DNA from: Prevotella sp. BV3P1
GTDB taxonomy: Bacteria > Bacteroidota > Bacteroidia > Bacteroidales > Bacteroidaceae
Assembly (NCBI RefSeq): GCF_000479005.1
Contig: NZ_AWXC01000008.1
Location: forward strand, 62,001 to 126,000
Direction: 5' to 3'
Length of the DNA stretch: 64,000 nt
The translations under genes were made by a program, and so were the position numbers. Shown here in pieces: positions 43,058 through 51,991 of this stretch (position 1 is the first letter of the stretch; each line of letters starts with the position of its first letter). The notes under the pieces were generated by a model. It was not told where the DNA came from and made no database searches. It saw only the letters and a list, made by a program, of their open reading frames with translations.

Positions 43058-44488
43058 TTATTTCACGACTAAGTTCTTCAGTTCCCAAGTGCCGGCCGAC
43101 TGTGTTGTGCTTTTGTACTGGAAGGCGATTCTTACGTCTTTCTTGCCTGCGTAGGCGCTGAGGTCAATGGTTGAGTTGACGAAGAACCAGTCGTTCAATG
43201 GCCATTTGTTGGGCGTAAGAACCTCCCATGTGGCTGTTGAGGGCTTGCCGCTCTTGTAGTTCGTAGATATCTTGATGAAAATCTCATCTTTCCGAGAGGT
43301 GAAGAAGTTTGCGGCTTGCTCAACAGAAAGCGTGACAGTAGTCTTACCGCTCAGGTCGAGGGCGGGTGAGATGAGCCAACTCTCCGTTTCGTATTTTTTG
43401 CTCTGGAAAAAGGCACTGGCCTTCACCTGGTGGTGTTTTTTGTCCACAAACCATACGTATTTAAGACCTTGTGGCATGTCTTTCTCGTTGGCAATGGTAA
43501 AGGAGCCCAGGCTCTCGGCGAACGTTTCGTTCAAGATGTCGGTTGAAGGCGTTACTGGCTGACCGGGTTTTGTCCCGAAACTCTTTGTGCCGACCAAGGC
43601 ATACGATACGTTTTTCAGTCCCGTGATGGTAAAGTATGTCTCTATGTCTCCATAGAGCTTGATCTCTTTCTTGTACAAGTCCTTGTTTTGATTCAGGTTG
43701 AGTCCAGCCCTAATGTTGCCTTTTGGCAGTTGTATAGGCATGCAGTTGGCGATGTTTGTTTCATCGGCCTTGTCGGCAATAAGGAGGTTGGTCTCCGTTT
43801 CGCAGCCCTCTGCGGTGAACTTGGCCTCGTTTCTGTCCTTTCCAGGAATGAATCCTACGATGTATCCCTTGACGAAAACCTTGGCAACCTTGTCCTTTTT
43901 CATCGCTGATGCTACGTTGAAGGGTGATGCCTCTGTGCCCTCACCGGTGGGATTGACGGAGGTTCCTGGCTCCTGCGGTTGCGAGTTGTCGCTCGTCTTG
44001 CCATTAACAGAGTAGAGATAGCTCTTGTTGGTAACGGTTTCCGGCGTGTTCCCCATGTAGTTTGTGAACTGTCCGCAAACCACAACTTCGTCGCCTACTT
44101 TGATATTCTCTGAGGTGAACTTCTTATTTCCCAATCCTAAGCTGCGGTAGATGTAGAGCTGTCCCTTGCTTGTGCCATCGTCAGATATATAATAGGTGGC
44201 GTTGCCGTAATCGGTTGTTTTGATTTCCTTGATGGAGACAATCTTGCCCTTGACGTAGACTTCGGCCGAGTTGGCGCCTTTTTTCAGACCTTTGATCATT
44301 TTGATAGCACCAGCTACGTTGTATGGATCTTCCAGTGTTCCTGTTCCCTTGGGGTCGGTTGGGGCGACAATCTCGCCACCGCCATTGTCTTTGGGGTATT
44401 CGTAGGGTGCGGGAACGTCCTCACAGCTGGAAAGGCTCAGTGCCGCAATGGCCAGCGAAAGGAATGAATAAAATAGCTTTTTCATCAT
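43058..44488 (-). CDS. Surface lipoprotein with two OB-fold (DUF6359-like) domains and a C-terminal jelly-roll
   Basis: A 476-residue lipoprotein (FLSLAIAALSLSSC lipobox). Two tandem OB-fold units follow: residues about 60-160 (AEVYVKGKIVSIKEI..YYISDDGTSKGQLYIYR..VGDEVVVCGQFTNYMG) and about 190-300 (AKVFVKGYIVGFIPG..NLLIADKADETN). The C-terminus (LNETFAESLGSFTIAN..SWLISPALDLSGKTTVTLSVEQAANFF) resembles a choice-of-anchor J carbohydrate-binding-like jelly-roll. OB folds often bind single-stranded nucleic acid. It lies 96 bp after the DUF5689 lipoprotein gene in the TonB receptor operon. Confidence 0.8.
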   Translation of the reverse strand: MMKKLFYSFLSLAIAALSLSSCEDVPAPYEYPKDNGGGEIVAPTDPKGTGTLEDPYNVAGAIKMIKGLKKGANSAEVYVKGKIVSIKEIKTTDYGNATYYISDDGTSKGQLYIYRSLGLGNKKFTSENIKVGDEVVVCGQFTNYMGNTPETVTNKSYLYSVNGKTSDNSQPQEPGTSVNPTGEGTEASPFNVASAMKKDKVAKVFVKGYIVGFIPGKDRNEAKFTAEGCETETNLLIADKADETNIANCMPIQLPKGNIRAGLNLNQNKDLYKKEIKLYGDIETYFTITGLKNVSYALVGTKSFGTKPGQPVTPSTDILNETFAESLGSFTIANEKDMPQGLKYVWFVDKKHHQVKASAFFQSKKYETESWLISPALDLSGKTTVTLSVEQAANFFTSRKDEIFIKISTNYKSGKPSTATWEVLTPNKWPLNDWFFVNSTIDLSAYAGKKDVRIAFQYKSTTQSAGTWELKNLVVK

Positions 44489-44583
44489 TATTTCTTTTAT
44501 TGATAGTTGTTCTTTTGGGTTTTGGTTCTTGGCTTTCAGTCAAGAGTGCCATTAGTTTCCGAATCTCCGACAGTAGCCTTAGC

Positions 44584-45441
44584 CTATTTGATCGGCTTGA
44601 TGTCGTTGGCCGAGCGCAGCAGGATTTGCCAGGTGTCACGGTATCTGGTAAAGATGCCCGTGATGTCCACGGAGCCTGTTGGCATGGGCTGGTTGGCAAA
44701 GTCAGCAAAGGTGTTGGTATGTATTACCATCTTTGAACTGCTGATGCCAGTCAGAGTGCGGTTCACCGCATTGGCTCTTATTTCGGCACTGCGGTCATTG
44801 GGTGCGAAGACAGCCTTGCCGTCTGCCTCTTTCAGCCTGACGTTTTTCAAGGTCATGAGCTTTCCACAGTGTTCTGCCATGTACTGCCTGTTGCTGATCT
44901 TGCTGACATCGAACACCGTAGGCTCTATCTTACCTGGTTGAACGGAGCCAATAAGCTTGTAATGGCGTTCCCAAACATAGCGGTTTAAGCGACCTACCTG
45001 CAGTTGTCCTGTTCTCTTGTTGGTGTATACACCGCCTATTTGTCCTTGGTTGCCATTGCCACCTATCTTTAATCCTTTTAGTGAAATGAGCACTTCCTGG
45101 CCCACGGGCAGGTAGCCGTACAGGGCACCTTGTGCCACAGAGATGATAATAGCCCCTGTCTCATCCTGCAAAGCAAACTGGTTGTAGAGGTTTCCTTCGA
45201 TGTCATTGCCAGTCACCCAGCCTTTGATTTGCATGTCTTCGGTTATCTCTTCCATGCCGTTCGATGCAATTGTGCTGTTGTACTTGGCTTTCAACTGTTT
45301 GATGGTGAGTACGTTGGTCTCCGTGAGTTCCTTGTTCCCGTAGGGCGGTTCATTTAGGTTGGGGGCGTCATAGTCGTCACCCATGCACGAAGCCAAGAGG
45401 GTGCAAGCCAGCACCATGATGATATGTTTGAGCTCTTTCAT
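44584..45441 (-). CDS. DUF5689 lipoprotein (OB-fold type)
   Basis: A 285-residue lipoprotein with lipobox VLACTLLASC. DUF5689-like: ITEDMQIKGWVTGNDIEGNLYNQFALQDETGAIIISVAQGALYGYLPVGQEVLISLKGLKIGG is an OB-fold-type segment, and a second one follows (LMTLKNVRLKEADGKAVF..SVDITGIFTRYRDTWQILLRSANDIKPI). It lies 15 bp after the TonB receptor gene, the usual site of a SusD-like substrate-binding partner, and probably fills that role here. Confidence 0.83.
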   Translation of the reverse strand: MKELKHIIMVLACTLLASCMGDDYDAPNLNEPPYGNKELTETNVLTIKQLKAKYNSTIASNGMEEITEDMQIKGWVTGNDIEGNLYNQFALQDETGAIIISVAQGALYGYLPVGQEVLISLKGLKIGGNGNQGQIGGVYTNKRTGQLQVGRLNRYVWERHYKLIGSVQPGKIEPTVFDVSKISNRQYMAEHCGKLMTLKNVRLKEADGKAVFAPNDRSAEIRANAVNRTLTGISSSKMVIHTNTFADFANQPMPTGSVDITGIFTRYRDTWQILLRSANDIKPIK

Positions 45442-45456
45442 GTCTTTGTCGTTATG

Positions 45457-48015
45457 TTAGAATCTGTATGAAATCTGGAACATGCCGTTGGTTCCGTATG
45501 CGTAATACTTTTTGGGATTGTGTTGGAACTTGTAAGTTCTTCTCACGTCTTTTCCATCTTCGGTTGTGTAGAAGCTTGACCGGCTCTGCTCGTAGCCGCC
45601 TGTGACGATGCGCCGGTTGTTCAAGATGTTGGTCACCATGAGGTTGAAGTTCAACTGTCCCTTCTTCAGGCGGAAACTCTTGCCGATGCTGCCGTCCAAC
45701 ATGAAACCACCATTGCCTTTCGCTTGGTCCGGAACGAGGTGATTACTTTCGTTGACCATGTTTTTTCTCTCGCGTGGTATGTTCTTATATCGGGAGCTTG
45801 GTGAGTAGGACAGGTAGATTCGGTCGTAGTAGTTTCCATTCAAATCGACGTACCATCCGTTCTGGTGATAGCTCAGTCCGATGCTTGCGGCCGTCAAGGG
45901 TGTTCCTGCTTCGCGCATGTTCTTATTCAATACGATGTCGTCGGTATAGGTTGCCCGCGTTGAGTTGAGGTAGCGTACCTTAGCATTGTTGATGTTCTTG
46001 GCCTCGCTCCAGGTACCGATGGTCTTCAGGTCCAGGTACGATGCCAACTTGAATCGTGCGCCCAGCTCTATGCCGTATGCCTCTTTCTCGATACCTGTCA
46101 TGGAAACGTACGAGAACGAGTTGATGTCATCTAAGTAGAAATTCTGCCATTCGGTGACGTGATTCATCCTGTTGTAGTAGGCATTTACGTTGGCATGCAG
46201 CCATGCGTTTTGGTACTGATAGCCCAATTCGCTGCTGAAGATGCGCTCGTTCTTCAAGTCTTGTACAAAGTCGTTGTTCATTTCGGGCGAAGCAAATGCG
46301 GTGCGTGCCACGGGTGCACGCCATTCATATCCTGCTCCAATAGACAGCACGTTGCCCCTGCCGGCATCTAAGGTGAGTCCGGCTTTACCGCCACCGTCCA
46401 AGAATTTGGCCCTTCCGCTCTTGCCATACGAGTTGTTGGCAAACATGCCGTTGCGCATATAGCCTTCTCGTTGCATGTCGGTTGCGCCGATTTTTCCAGC
46501 CACCATCAAGTGCCAGTGTCCCAATGTGGCCAAATAATTGGTCCAAGCCTGTGCTTTGTTGACGATGATGTCGTAGTCGTAGCCAAACTTGTCGCCTTTG
46601 CCAACCAGTCTTCCGGCACGGTCTGCCCCCATGGTATTCAGGTCATACTGCACCGCATCGCTGCCGGCAGGATATTTACCCAGTGCGTAAGTGTTGATAT
46701 TGTGGTAGCTCTTGGCACCCAATAGGTCTTCCATGGTTTGATAATGTCTGCCCTGGTTGCGTCCCAGTACAAGTCCCAAGTTCCATGTTTGGTCCTTGCT
46801 CAACTTCTGAGTGAACGTTGATGCCAGATTCATCACCAAGTTGTCGTTGTGTCGAGCCTGCACATAATACATGGCATCGGCACCGCTCTCGCCAGCCTGT
46901 CGGTTGGACCAGTACAGTCGATCCCAGTTAATTTGTCGGTTGGCCTTCGAGGCTGTCCAGTAATTGTACGTATCGCTCCAGTCTAAGAAAGCCTCATGAC
47001 TTCTGTTCCGTGGATCTGCATCTTCGCCCCACACATCGTAGTGGTTACTCGGAAAGTTCTTCCAATAGTCGGGCTGTGGGTTCTCTGCGTTGCTGTAGTT
47101 CAGCTTGGTGCTCTTGTACATGCTGTATTTGCCGAAAAGAGAAGTGGTGAGCTGCATGTCCTTGTTGATGTCCCAGTCCCAAGTCATCAGTGCTGATGGT
47201 GCGAAATCGTTGACCACGCGCGAGTTGCGTTTCTTCCCATTCTGATATCCCCAGTACGGGTTGTACAGATAGTCGTTAGCCAACCAGTAGGCCTCATCGG
47301 TGGATGCGCCCTGCGACGCACGCTCGGTGGGGTTGCCCCAGGTAGACAATGCCAGCGAATGGCCGTTGCTCCATTTCTTCTGTACGCCGAGGAAATAGGA
47401 GAGTGCGTTGTAGAACGTGCCCTCCACATAGCCTCTGTTGGCCCATCGGTAGGTAAGGTTGGCGGCCACGGCCCATCCCTTAGCGTCGAATCCCGACGCG
47501 TAGGTGTACATGCCTCTCGCGGTGTAGTTGCGGTTGGCGGCACCCAACGAGAAGCGATGGCCAGCCGGCATGCTGCCCGCACGGAAGTCATAATTGTTGC
47601 TGCCGGCCATGCCGTTCACCGCAAAGCTGTTACTTTCAAACGGCAGGGCGAAGTCAACGTTGCGGGTTTGTTGGTTCAACCCGCCAATCATGGAGTACCT
47701 GAACTGTCCCGACTCCATGTCGTTCATTGGCGCACCGTTGATGTACACGTCATTGTACTTCTGATTCAGTCCGCGGTAACGAAAGCGAACGGGGGAGAAT
47801 AGATAGCCTACTCCGGAAGCATAGGCATTGGTGTTCGAGTTGAGGATGGTCACGTTTTGGGTCATGTTGTCATCCTCGCCCAATTGTGCTTCCGTGAAAG
47901 TGAAAGCCGATTCGTCCACGAGGGGCGCCTTCTGCTGGTCGGTTTTGTCGTTTTGGGCATGAACCAACGATGCGAAACACAAGGCAAGAACGGCAAGCGT
48001 TAGCTTATTCTGCAT
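45457..48015 (-). CDS. TonB-dependent outer-membrane receptor
   Basis: A protein of 852 residues from ATG 48015 (MQNKLTLAVLALCFASLVHAQ, a clear signal peptide). A plug domain follows directly (RFRYRGLNQKYNDVYINGAPMNDMESGQFRYSMIGGL), without the carboxypeptidase-like domain seen in many SusC proteins; then a long 22-strand-type barrel rich in Trp/Tyr ending in MFQISYRF with terminal Phe. It imports large substrates using TonB energy. The downstream OB-fold lipoproteins and the divergent secreted EEP nuclease suggest nucleic acid fragments or nucleotides as cargo, which is inference. Confidence 0.92.
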   Translation of the reverse strand: MQNKLTLAVLALCFASLVHAQNDKTDQQKAPLVDESAFTFTEAQLGEDDNMTQNVTILNSNTNAYASGVGYLFSPVRFRYRGLNQKYNDVYINGAPMNDMESGQFRYSMIGGLNQQTRNVDFALPFESNSFAVNGMAGSNNYDFRAGSMPAGHRFSLGAANRNYTARGMYTYASGFDAKGWAVAANLTYRWANRGYVEGTFYNALSYFLGVQKKWSNGHSLALSTWGNPTERASQGASTDEAYWLANDYLYNPYWGYQNGKKRNSRVVNDFAPSALMTWDWDINKDMQLTTSLFGKYSMYKSTKLNYSNAENPQPDYWKNFPSNHYDVWGEDADPRNRSHEAFLDWSDTYNYWTASKANRQINWDRLYWSNRQAGESGADAMYYVQARHNDNLVMNLASTFTQKLSKDQTWNLGLVLGRNQGRHYQTMEDLLGAKSYHNINTYALGKYPAGSDAVQYDLNTMGADRAGRLVGKGDKFGYDYDIIVNKAQAWTNYLATLGHWHLMVAGKIGATDMQREGYMRNGMFANNSYGKSGRAKFLDGGGKAGLTLDAGRGNVLSIGAGYEWRAPVARTAFASPEMNNDFVQDLKNERIFSSELGYQYQNAWLHANVNAYYNRMNHVTEWQNFYLDDINSFSYVSMTGIEKEAYGIELGARFKLASYLDLKTIGTWSEAKNINNAKVRYLNSTRATYTDDIVLNKNMREAGTPLTAASIGLSYHQNGWYVDLNGNYYDRIYLSYSPSSRYKNIPRERKNMVNESNHLVPDQAKGNGGFMLDGSIGKSFRLKKGQLNFNLMVTNILNNRRIVTGGYEQSRSSFYTTEDGKDVRRTYKFQHNPKKYYAYGTNGMFQISYRF

Positions 48016-48136
48016 AATGGAAGATTTTCTGTGTGAATGATTTTCAGCTACAAAGTAACAAAATATATTTTGATGAATGAAATTTTCATGTCGTATTTTT
48101 TCTCTTTCCACCTTATTTTATTCGAAATAAATGACT

Positions 48137-48144
48137 TATCTTTG
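48137..48144 (+). promoter_or_regulatory. Promoter -7 box (TATCTTTG) of the EEP nuclease gene
   Basis: TAnnTTTG match 41 bp before ATG 48186, embedded in CTTATCTTTTGC-like palindrome CTTATCTTTGCAAAAGATAA. Confidence 0.65.
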
Positions 48145-48185
48145 CAAAAGATAACATGCGTCATGTAAAAAACAAGAATATTAAG

Positions 48186-49235
48186 ATGAAAAAACTATTC
48201 ATGCTTCTGGGGCTGCTGATGGTAGGCCTCATGGCTATTTCAGGGCAGGACAAATATTCGGTGTACGCCGTGGGATTCTACAATCAGGAAAACCTCTTTG
48301 ACACTTGTCATGACGAGGGAAAGAACGATTACGACTTTCTGCCCAACGGATCGTACAAATGGGATGGATTGAAGTACACGCACAAACTGCGCAATATGGC
48401 GCGTGCCTTGGCTGATATGGGTACGGACGTACTGCCAAACGTAGGCTGCGCCCTCATCGGACTAAGCGAAGTGGAGAACGCGCGGGTGCTCGATGCGCTG
48501 GTTGCCCAAGAGCCCTTGGCGGCCCGCGGCTATCGTTACATCCACGTAGAGGGGCCCGATAGACGTGGCATCGATTGCGCCGTGTTGTACAATCCGCAGC
48601 TCTTCAAACCCGCGTCTGTCAAACTGGTGCCGTATGTTCAACCGCTTGAAAAAGATAGTGCCTTCTTCACCCGTGGATTCCTCACCGTCACGGGTACGAT
48701 GGGTGGCGACCGTGTGGCAGCCATCGTGTGCCACTGGCCCAGTCGTTACAGCGGGTCGTTTTACCGGGAGGTGGCTGCTGCACAGGTGAAAGCTATCAAG
48801 GACTCGCTTTTGCATCTCGACCCAGCCACCAAAGTCATGGTCATGGGTGACATGAACGATGACCCCGTGAACAAGAGCATGGCCGAGGTGCTTTCCGCCA
48901 AGGCCGAGATTGACGACGTGGGGGATGGCGATATGTACAATCCTTGGTACAACGTACTGGCCAAGCAGGGTAAGGGAACGTTGATGTATAACGGCTCATG
49001 GAATCTTTTTGACCAGATTGTTCTCTCGCCGAACATGCTAAATAAGAAAGGTGTAAAGGACTTCTCGTCACTCAAATATTGGAAACACCAGATTCAACAC
49101 CGCGACTATCTCATCCAAACCACCGGCAAATACAAGGGTGCACCCAAGCGTACGACGGCCGGAGGTGTGTGGCTCAATGGTTACAGTGACCACCTACCGG
49201 TAGTGGTGTACTTGGTGAAACAACAACAGAGATAA
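48186..49235 (+). CDS. Secreted endonuclease/exonuclease/phosphatase-family protein
   Basis: A protein of 349 residues from ATG 48186, with a signal peptide (KLFMLLGLLMVGLMAISGQ). The EEP fold shows all key residues: FYNQENLFD (Asn), GLSEVEN (metal Glu), DRRGIDCAVLYNP, VCHWPSRYSG (His), MGDMNDDP (DxN) and GYSDHLPVVVYL (catalytic His/Asp). Such secreted EEP enzymes cleave nucleic acids or phosphoesters. It is divergent from the TonB receptor operon, sharing its 5' region. Confidence 0.9.
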   Translation: MKKLFMLLGLLMVGLMAISGQDKYSVYAVGFYNQENLFDTCHDEGKNDYDFLPNGSYKWDGLKYTHKLRNMARALADMGTDVLPNVGCALIGLSEVENARVLDALVAQEPLAARGYRYIHVEGPDRRGIDCAVLYNPQLFKPASVKLVPYVQPLEKDSAFFTRGFLTVTGTMGGDRVAAIVCHWPSRYSGSFYREVAAAQVKAIKDSLLHLDPATKVMVMGDMNDDPVNKSMAEVLSAKAEIDDVGDGDMYNPWYNVLAKQGKGTLMYNGSWNLFDQIVLSPNMLNKKGVKDFSSLKYWKHQIQHRDYLIQTTGKYKGAPKRTTAGGVWLNGYSDHLPVVVYLVKQQQR

Positions 49236-49828
49236 CTTTGAACTTTGAGGTTTGAACTTTGAACTTTATGGTTAGCACGTTGAACTTTGAGGTTTGAACT
49301 TTGAACTTTATGGTTAGCAAAGCTATTAACTCGTCAATTTGTGAACTTGTGAACACATCTACTCATCAACCAATCAACTCATACATGCACCCCCACCTAC
49401 TCCCCTCCCTCTTTGTTTCTCCCCTCCTTAGGAGGGGACGGGGGAGGCTTTCTGGGGAGAGGCTTTAATCTCAATGACTTTCCCCTTCAAAGTCATTGAG
49501 TTTGCCCTCCAATCTCAATGAGTTTGCACCCCAAAGTCAATGAGTTTAGAACGGTGGATGATTTTGTGTGCTTCCTCATAGGAAATCTAATAGGAATAAT
49601 CCGCTGACGAGGGAAGATAAAAGCAATTAACTCGTAAACATGTAAATTTCAAACTCGTAAACATATAAACTTGTGAACTCGTCAACTTGTGAACTTGTCA
49701 ACTTTTGAACTTTTAAACCTGTCAACTCATACATGCACAACCATCAACCCCTCTCTCCCCTCTTGTATCTCCCCTCCTTTGGAGGGGTTGGGGGAGGCTT
49801 TCTGGGGAGATAGGCTGCACTACCCACA
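49236..49828. repeat. Repeat-packed intergenic region
   Basis: No gene. In order it contains a 42-bp direct repeat twice (49238-49279 and 49280-49319), AACTTGTGAAC-type short repeats, a direct repeat of about 87 bp (49374-49460 and again 49722-49810), a 22-bp-period array (49472-49548), and another run of CAACTTGTGAAC-type repeats (49628-49722). Each 87-bp copy holds a CCCCTCC-tt(a/t)-GGAGGGG hairpin (49421-49437, 49771-49787) and ends GGGGGAGGCTTTCTGGGGAG. Confidence 0.85.
49472..49548. repeat. 22-bp-period tandem array, locus 2
   Basis: Units start at 49472 (CAATGACTTTC), 49494 (CATTGAGTTTG), 49516 (CAATGAGTTTG) and 49538 (CAATGAGTTTA), exactly 22 bp apart, with spacers CCCTTCAAAGT, CCCTCCAATCT and CACCCCAAAGT. 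Period, unit and spacers match locus 1 at 22316-22414. Confidence 0.75.
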
Positions 49829-50419
49829 ATGATAGAAACTCATCCCTTTGAACCATTCTTGCCCAAGAATGCCACCCTGCTGATGTTGGGCACGTTTCCG
49901 CCGGCCCCCAAGCGGTGGTGCATGCCGTTTTATTACCCCAACTTCCAGAATGACATGTGGCGCATCTTCGGTTATTTGTTTTTCGGTGACAAGCAACATT
50001 TTGTGAATCAGCGGGAAAAAACGTTCCATTTAGAAGCACTGAAAGCCTTTCTCGAAGAAAAAGGTGTGGCTCTTTTCGATACTGCCCTGCGTGTACACCG
50101 AACCAAAAACACCGCATCTGACAAGGATTTGGAAATCATCGAGCCGGCCGATCTCGATGGGTTGCTGCGGGCTTTGCCGCATTGTACAGCCATACTCACG
50201 GCCGGTCAGAAGGCTACGGCCATCTTCACCAGCCATTTTGGCATCACTGCGCCGGCGATGGGAGCCTACGTCACGTTCAGTTTCGACGGTCGACCGATGC
50301 GGTTATACCGCATGCCCAGCTCTTCGCGAGCCTATCCCATGAAGCTGGAGAAGAAGGCAGAAAGCTATCGGGTGATGTTCGAAGACGTGCTGGGACTGCC
50401 CCCTAAAAAGACTGAATAA
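49829..50419 (+). CDS. Uracil-DNA glycosylase-family protein
   Basis: A 196-residue member of the UDG superfamily: LLMLGTFPPAPKRWCMPFYYPNFQNDMWRIFGYLF corresponds to the water-activating/uracil-binding loop, FDTALRVHRTKNTASDKD to the middle motif, and RMPSSSRAYPM to the DNA-intercalating loop (HPSPLS equivalent). It probably removes damaged pyrimidines from DNA; the specific base is not determined. It is followed after 11 bp by udk. Confidence 0.82.
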   Translation: MIETHPFEPFLPKNATLLMLGTFPPAPKRWCMPFYYPNFQNDMWRIFGYLFFGDKQHFVNQREKTFHLEALKAFLEEKGVALFDTALRVHRTKNTASDKDLEIIEPADLDGLLRALPHCTAILTAGQKATAIFTSHFGITAPAMGAYVTFSFDGRPMRLYRMPSSSRAYPMKLEKKAESYRVMFEDVLGLPPKKTE

Positions 50420-50430
50420 AACAAACAAAT

Positions 50431-51081
50431 ATGATGACAGATAAAGAACGAAATCATGAAGTGACCGTCATTGGCATCGCAGGCGGCACCGGATCGGGAA
50501 AGACCACGGTGGTTAGGAAGATTGTTGAGGCCCTGCCACCTAATCATGTGGCCGTGGTGCCGCTCGACTCGTATTACAACGATACCTCTGAAATGACCGA
50601 GGAGGAGCGCCACGCCATCAACTTTGACCATCCCGATGCCTTTGATTGGAAGCTGCTCATCAAGCAGGTGAACGAATTGCGCGAGGGTGAACCCATCGAG
50701 CAGCCCACCTATTCTTATTTAAAGTGCAACCGCCTGCCTGAAACCATCCATGTGGAACCCCGGCCGGTGATTATCATCGAGGGCATCATGACGCTGCTCA
50801 ACAAGCGACTGCGTGAGATGATGGATCTGAAGGTGTTTGTTGATTGCGATCCAGACGAGCGGCTCATTCGCAACATCCAGCGCGATACCATCGAGCGGGG
50901 GCGGGATGTTAACATGGTGGTTCAGCGATATTTGGACGTGCTGAAGCCTATGCACGAGCAATTTATCGAACCCACCAAGCGTTTTGCCGACGTGATTATC
51001 CCGCAAGGAGGGGAGAATCTCAAGGGCATTGACATCCTCTGTAAATATGTCGAGCGCCTGGTGCTGATGAATTTAAGTTGA
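50431..51081 (+). CDS. udk: Uridine kinase
   Basis: A 216-residue kinase phosphorylating uridine and cytidine for pyrimidine salvage. P-loop GGTGSGKTT is at about residues 18-26; VVPLDSYYND supplies the substrate Asp, NFDHPDAFDW the sugar-binding region, and VIIIEGIMTL the Walker B-like strand; the lid contains RNIQRDTIERGRDV. Operonic with the glycosylase gene. Salvage fits with the nearby nucleic-acid scavenging genes. Confidence 0.95.
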   Translation: MMTDKERNHEVTVIGIAGGTGSGKTTVVRKIVEALPPNHVAVVPLDSYYNDTSEMTEEERHAINFDHPDAFDWKLLIKQVNELREGEPIEQPTYSYLKCNRLPETIHVEPRPVIIIEGIMTLLNKRLREMMDLKVFVDCDPDERLIRNIQRDTIERGRDVNMVVQRYLDVLKPMHEQFIEPTKRFADVIIPQGGENLKGIDILCKYVERLVLMNLS

Positions 51082-51188
51082 CCCATGAACTGTGCGGAGG
51101 CGTGAGTCGAAATGGTTTCATGATGCACCTCTTGCCGTCTTCGATTCGATGTTTTCCTTCTTCTGGGTTATAAATTAATATTTATTCG

Positions 51189-51208
51189 CATTCCGTACCG
51201 TCGGAATG
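51189..51208. promoter_or_regulatory. Inverted repeat upstream of the glutathione peroxidase promoter
   Basis: CATTCCG (51189-51195) and CGGAATG (51202-51208), 6-bp spacer, centred about 25 bp before the -7 box TATCTTTG (51223-51230), thus over the -33 region. It could be an operator for a stress regulator; the protein is unknown. Confidence 0.4.
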
Positions 51209-51330
51209 TCGATTTTATTCGCTATCTTTGCGAGAGCAAGATGGCTGAGATGTCAATGGTGATTGAGTTGTCTTTACCATCAACACAACTACGACATTGT
51301 AACATATTCATTTATAATAAACAGAAGAAA

Positions 51331-51879
51331 ATGAAAACAATTTATGATTTTTCAGTAAAAGACAGAAAAGGTAACGATGTATCTCTCAAGGAGTATGCCA
51401 ACGAAGTGCTGTTGATTGTCAACACAGCGACAAAATGTGGTTTCACTCCTCAATACGAAGAGCTGGAGAAGCTCTACGAGAAATACCATGCAAAAGGTTT
51501 CGAGATTCTTGATTTCCCTTGCAACCAATTTGGACAGCAGGCACCAGGAACGGACGAGAGCATCCACGAGTTCTGCAAACTGACATACGGTACCGAATTC
51601 CCACGCTTCAAGAAAATTAAAGTAAACGGTGACGATGCCGACCCACTTTACAAGTTCCTCAAAGAACAGAAAGGCTTTGCAGGCTGGGATATGAGTCACC
51701 CCATCGCTCCGATCCTCGTTGACATCCTGTCAAAAGAAGATCCCGATTACGAGCAGAAGCCCGACATCAAATGGAATTTCACCAAGTTCCTTATCAACAA
51801 ACAGGGACAGGTTGTCGCACGCTTCGAACCCACAGAGAAGTTAGAACACATCGCTCAGCAAATCGAGGAACTGTTATAA
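51331..51879 (+). CDS. Glutathione peroxidase-family thiol peroxidase
   Basis: A protein of 182 residues from ATG 51331. NTATKCGFTPQYEELEKLY carries the catalytic Cys36 (selenocysteine in animal enzymes); FPCNQFGQQAPGT has the Gln and a possible resolving Cys, and KWNFTKFLI has the Trp/Asn of the catalytic tetrad. In bacteria these enzymes usually take electrons from thioredoxin. The next gene, trxB, would supply that system. An earlier in-frame ATG (51241) precedes the probable transcript start by few bases and adds no conserved residues. Confidence 0.93.
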   Translation: MKTIYDFSVKDRKGNDVSLKEYANEVLLIVNTATKCGFTPQYEELEKLYEKYHAKGFEILDFPCNQFGQQAPGTDESIHEFCKLTYGTEFPRFKKIKVNGDDADPLYKFLKEQKGFAGWDMSHPIAPILVDILSKEDPDYEQKPDIKWNFTKFLINKQGQVVARFEPTEKLEHIAQQIEELL

Positions 51880-51880
51880 T

Positions 51881-51947
51881 GAAAGATGAAATAGGTGAAA
51901 CCCGCATGCATCCGTATGTGTGTTTCACCTTTTTCGTTTCATCTTTC
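51881..51947 (+). terminator. Long hairpin after the peroxidase gene (GAAAGATGAAAT type)
   Basis: GAAAGATGAAAtaGGTGAAA (51881-51900) pairs with TTTCACC (51923-51929) and TTTCATCTTTC (51937-51947). It probably ends gpx transcription. The outer arm is the same word as in the hairpin at 63812-63869. Confidence 0.65.
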
Positions 51948-51991
51948 CCAATTTTCGTTACAGCGTTCACGACGCTTATTTCATATCTTAC

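Noticed and set aside
49174..49356. 60-residue minus-strand open frame
   Set aside because: Made of the 42-bp tandem repeat and the nuclease gene's 3' end; repetitive FKVQTSK-type translation with no support.
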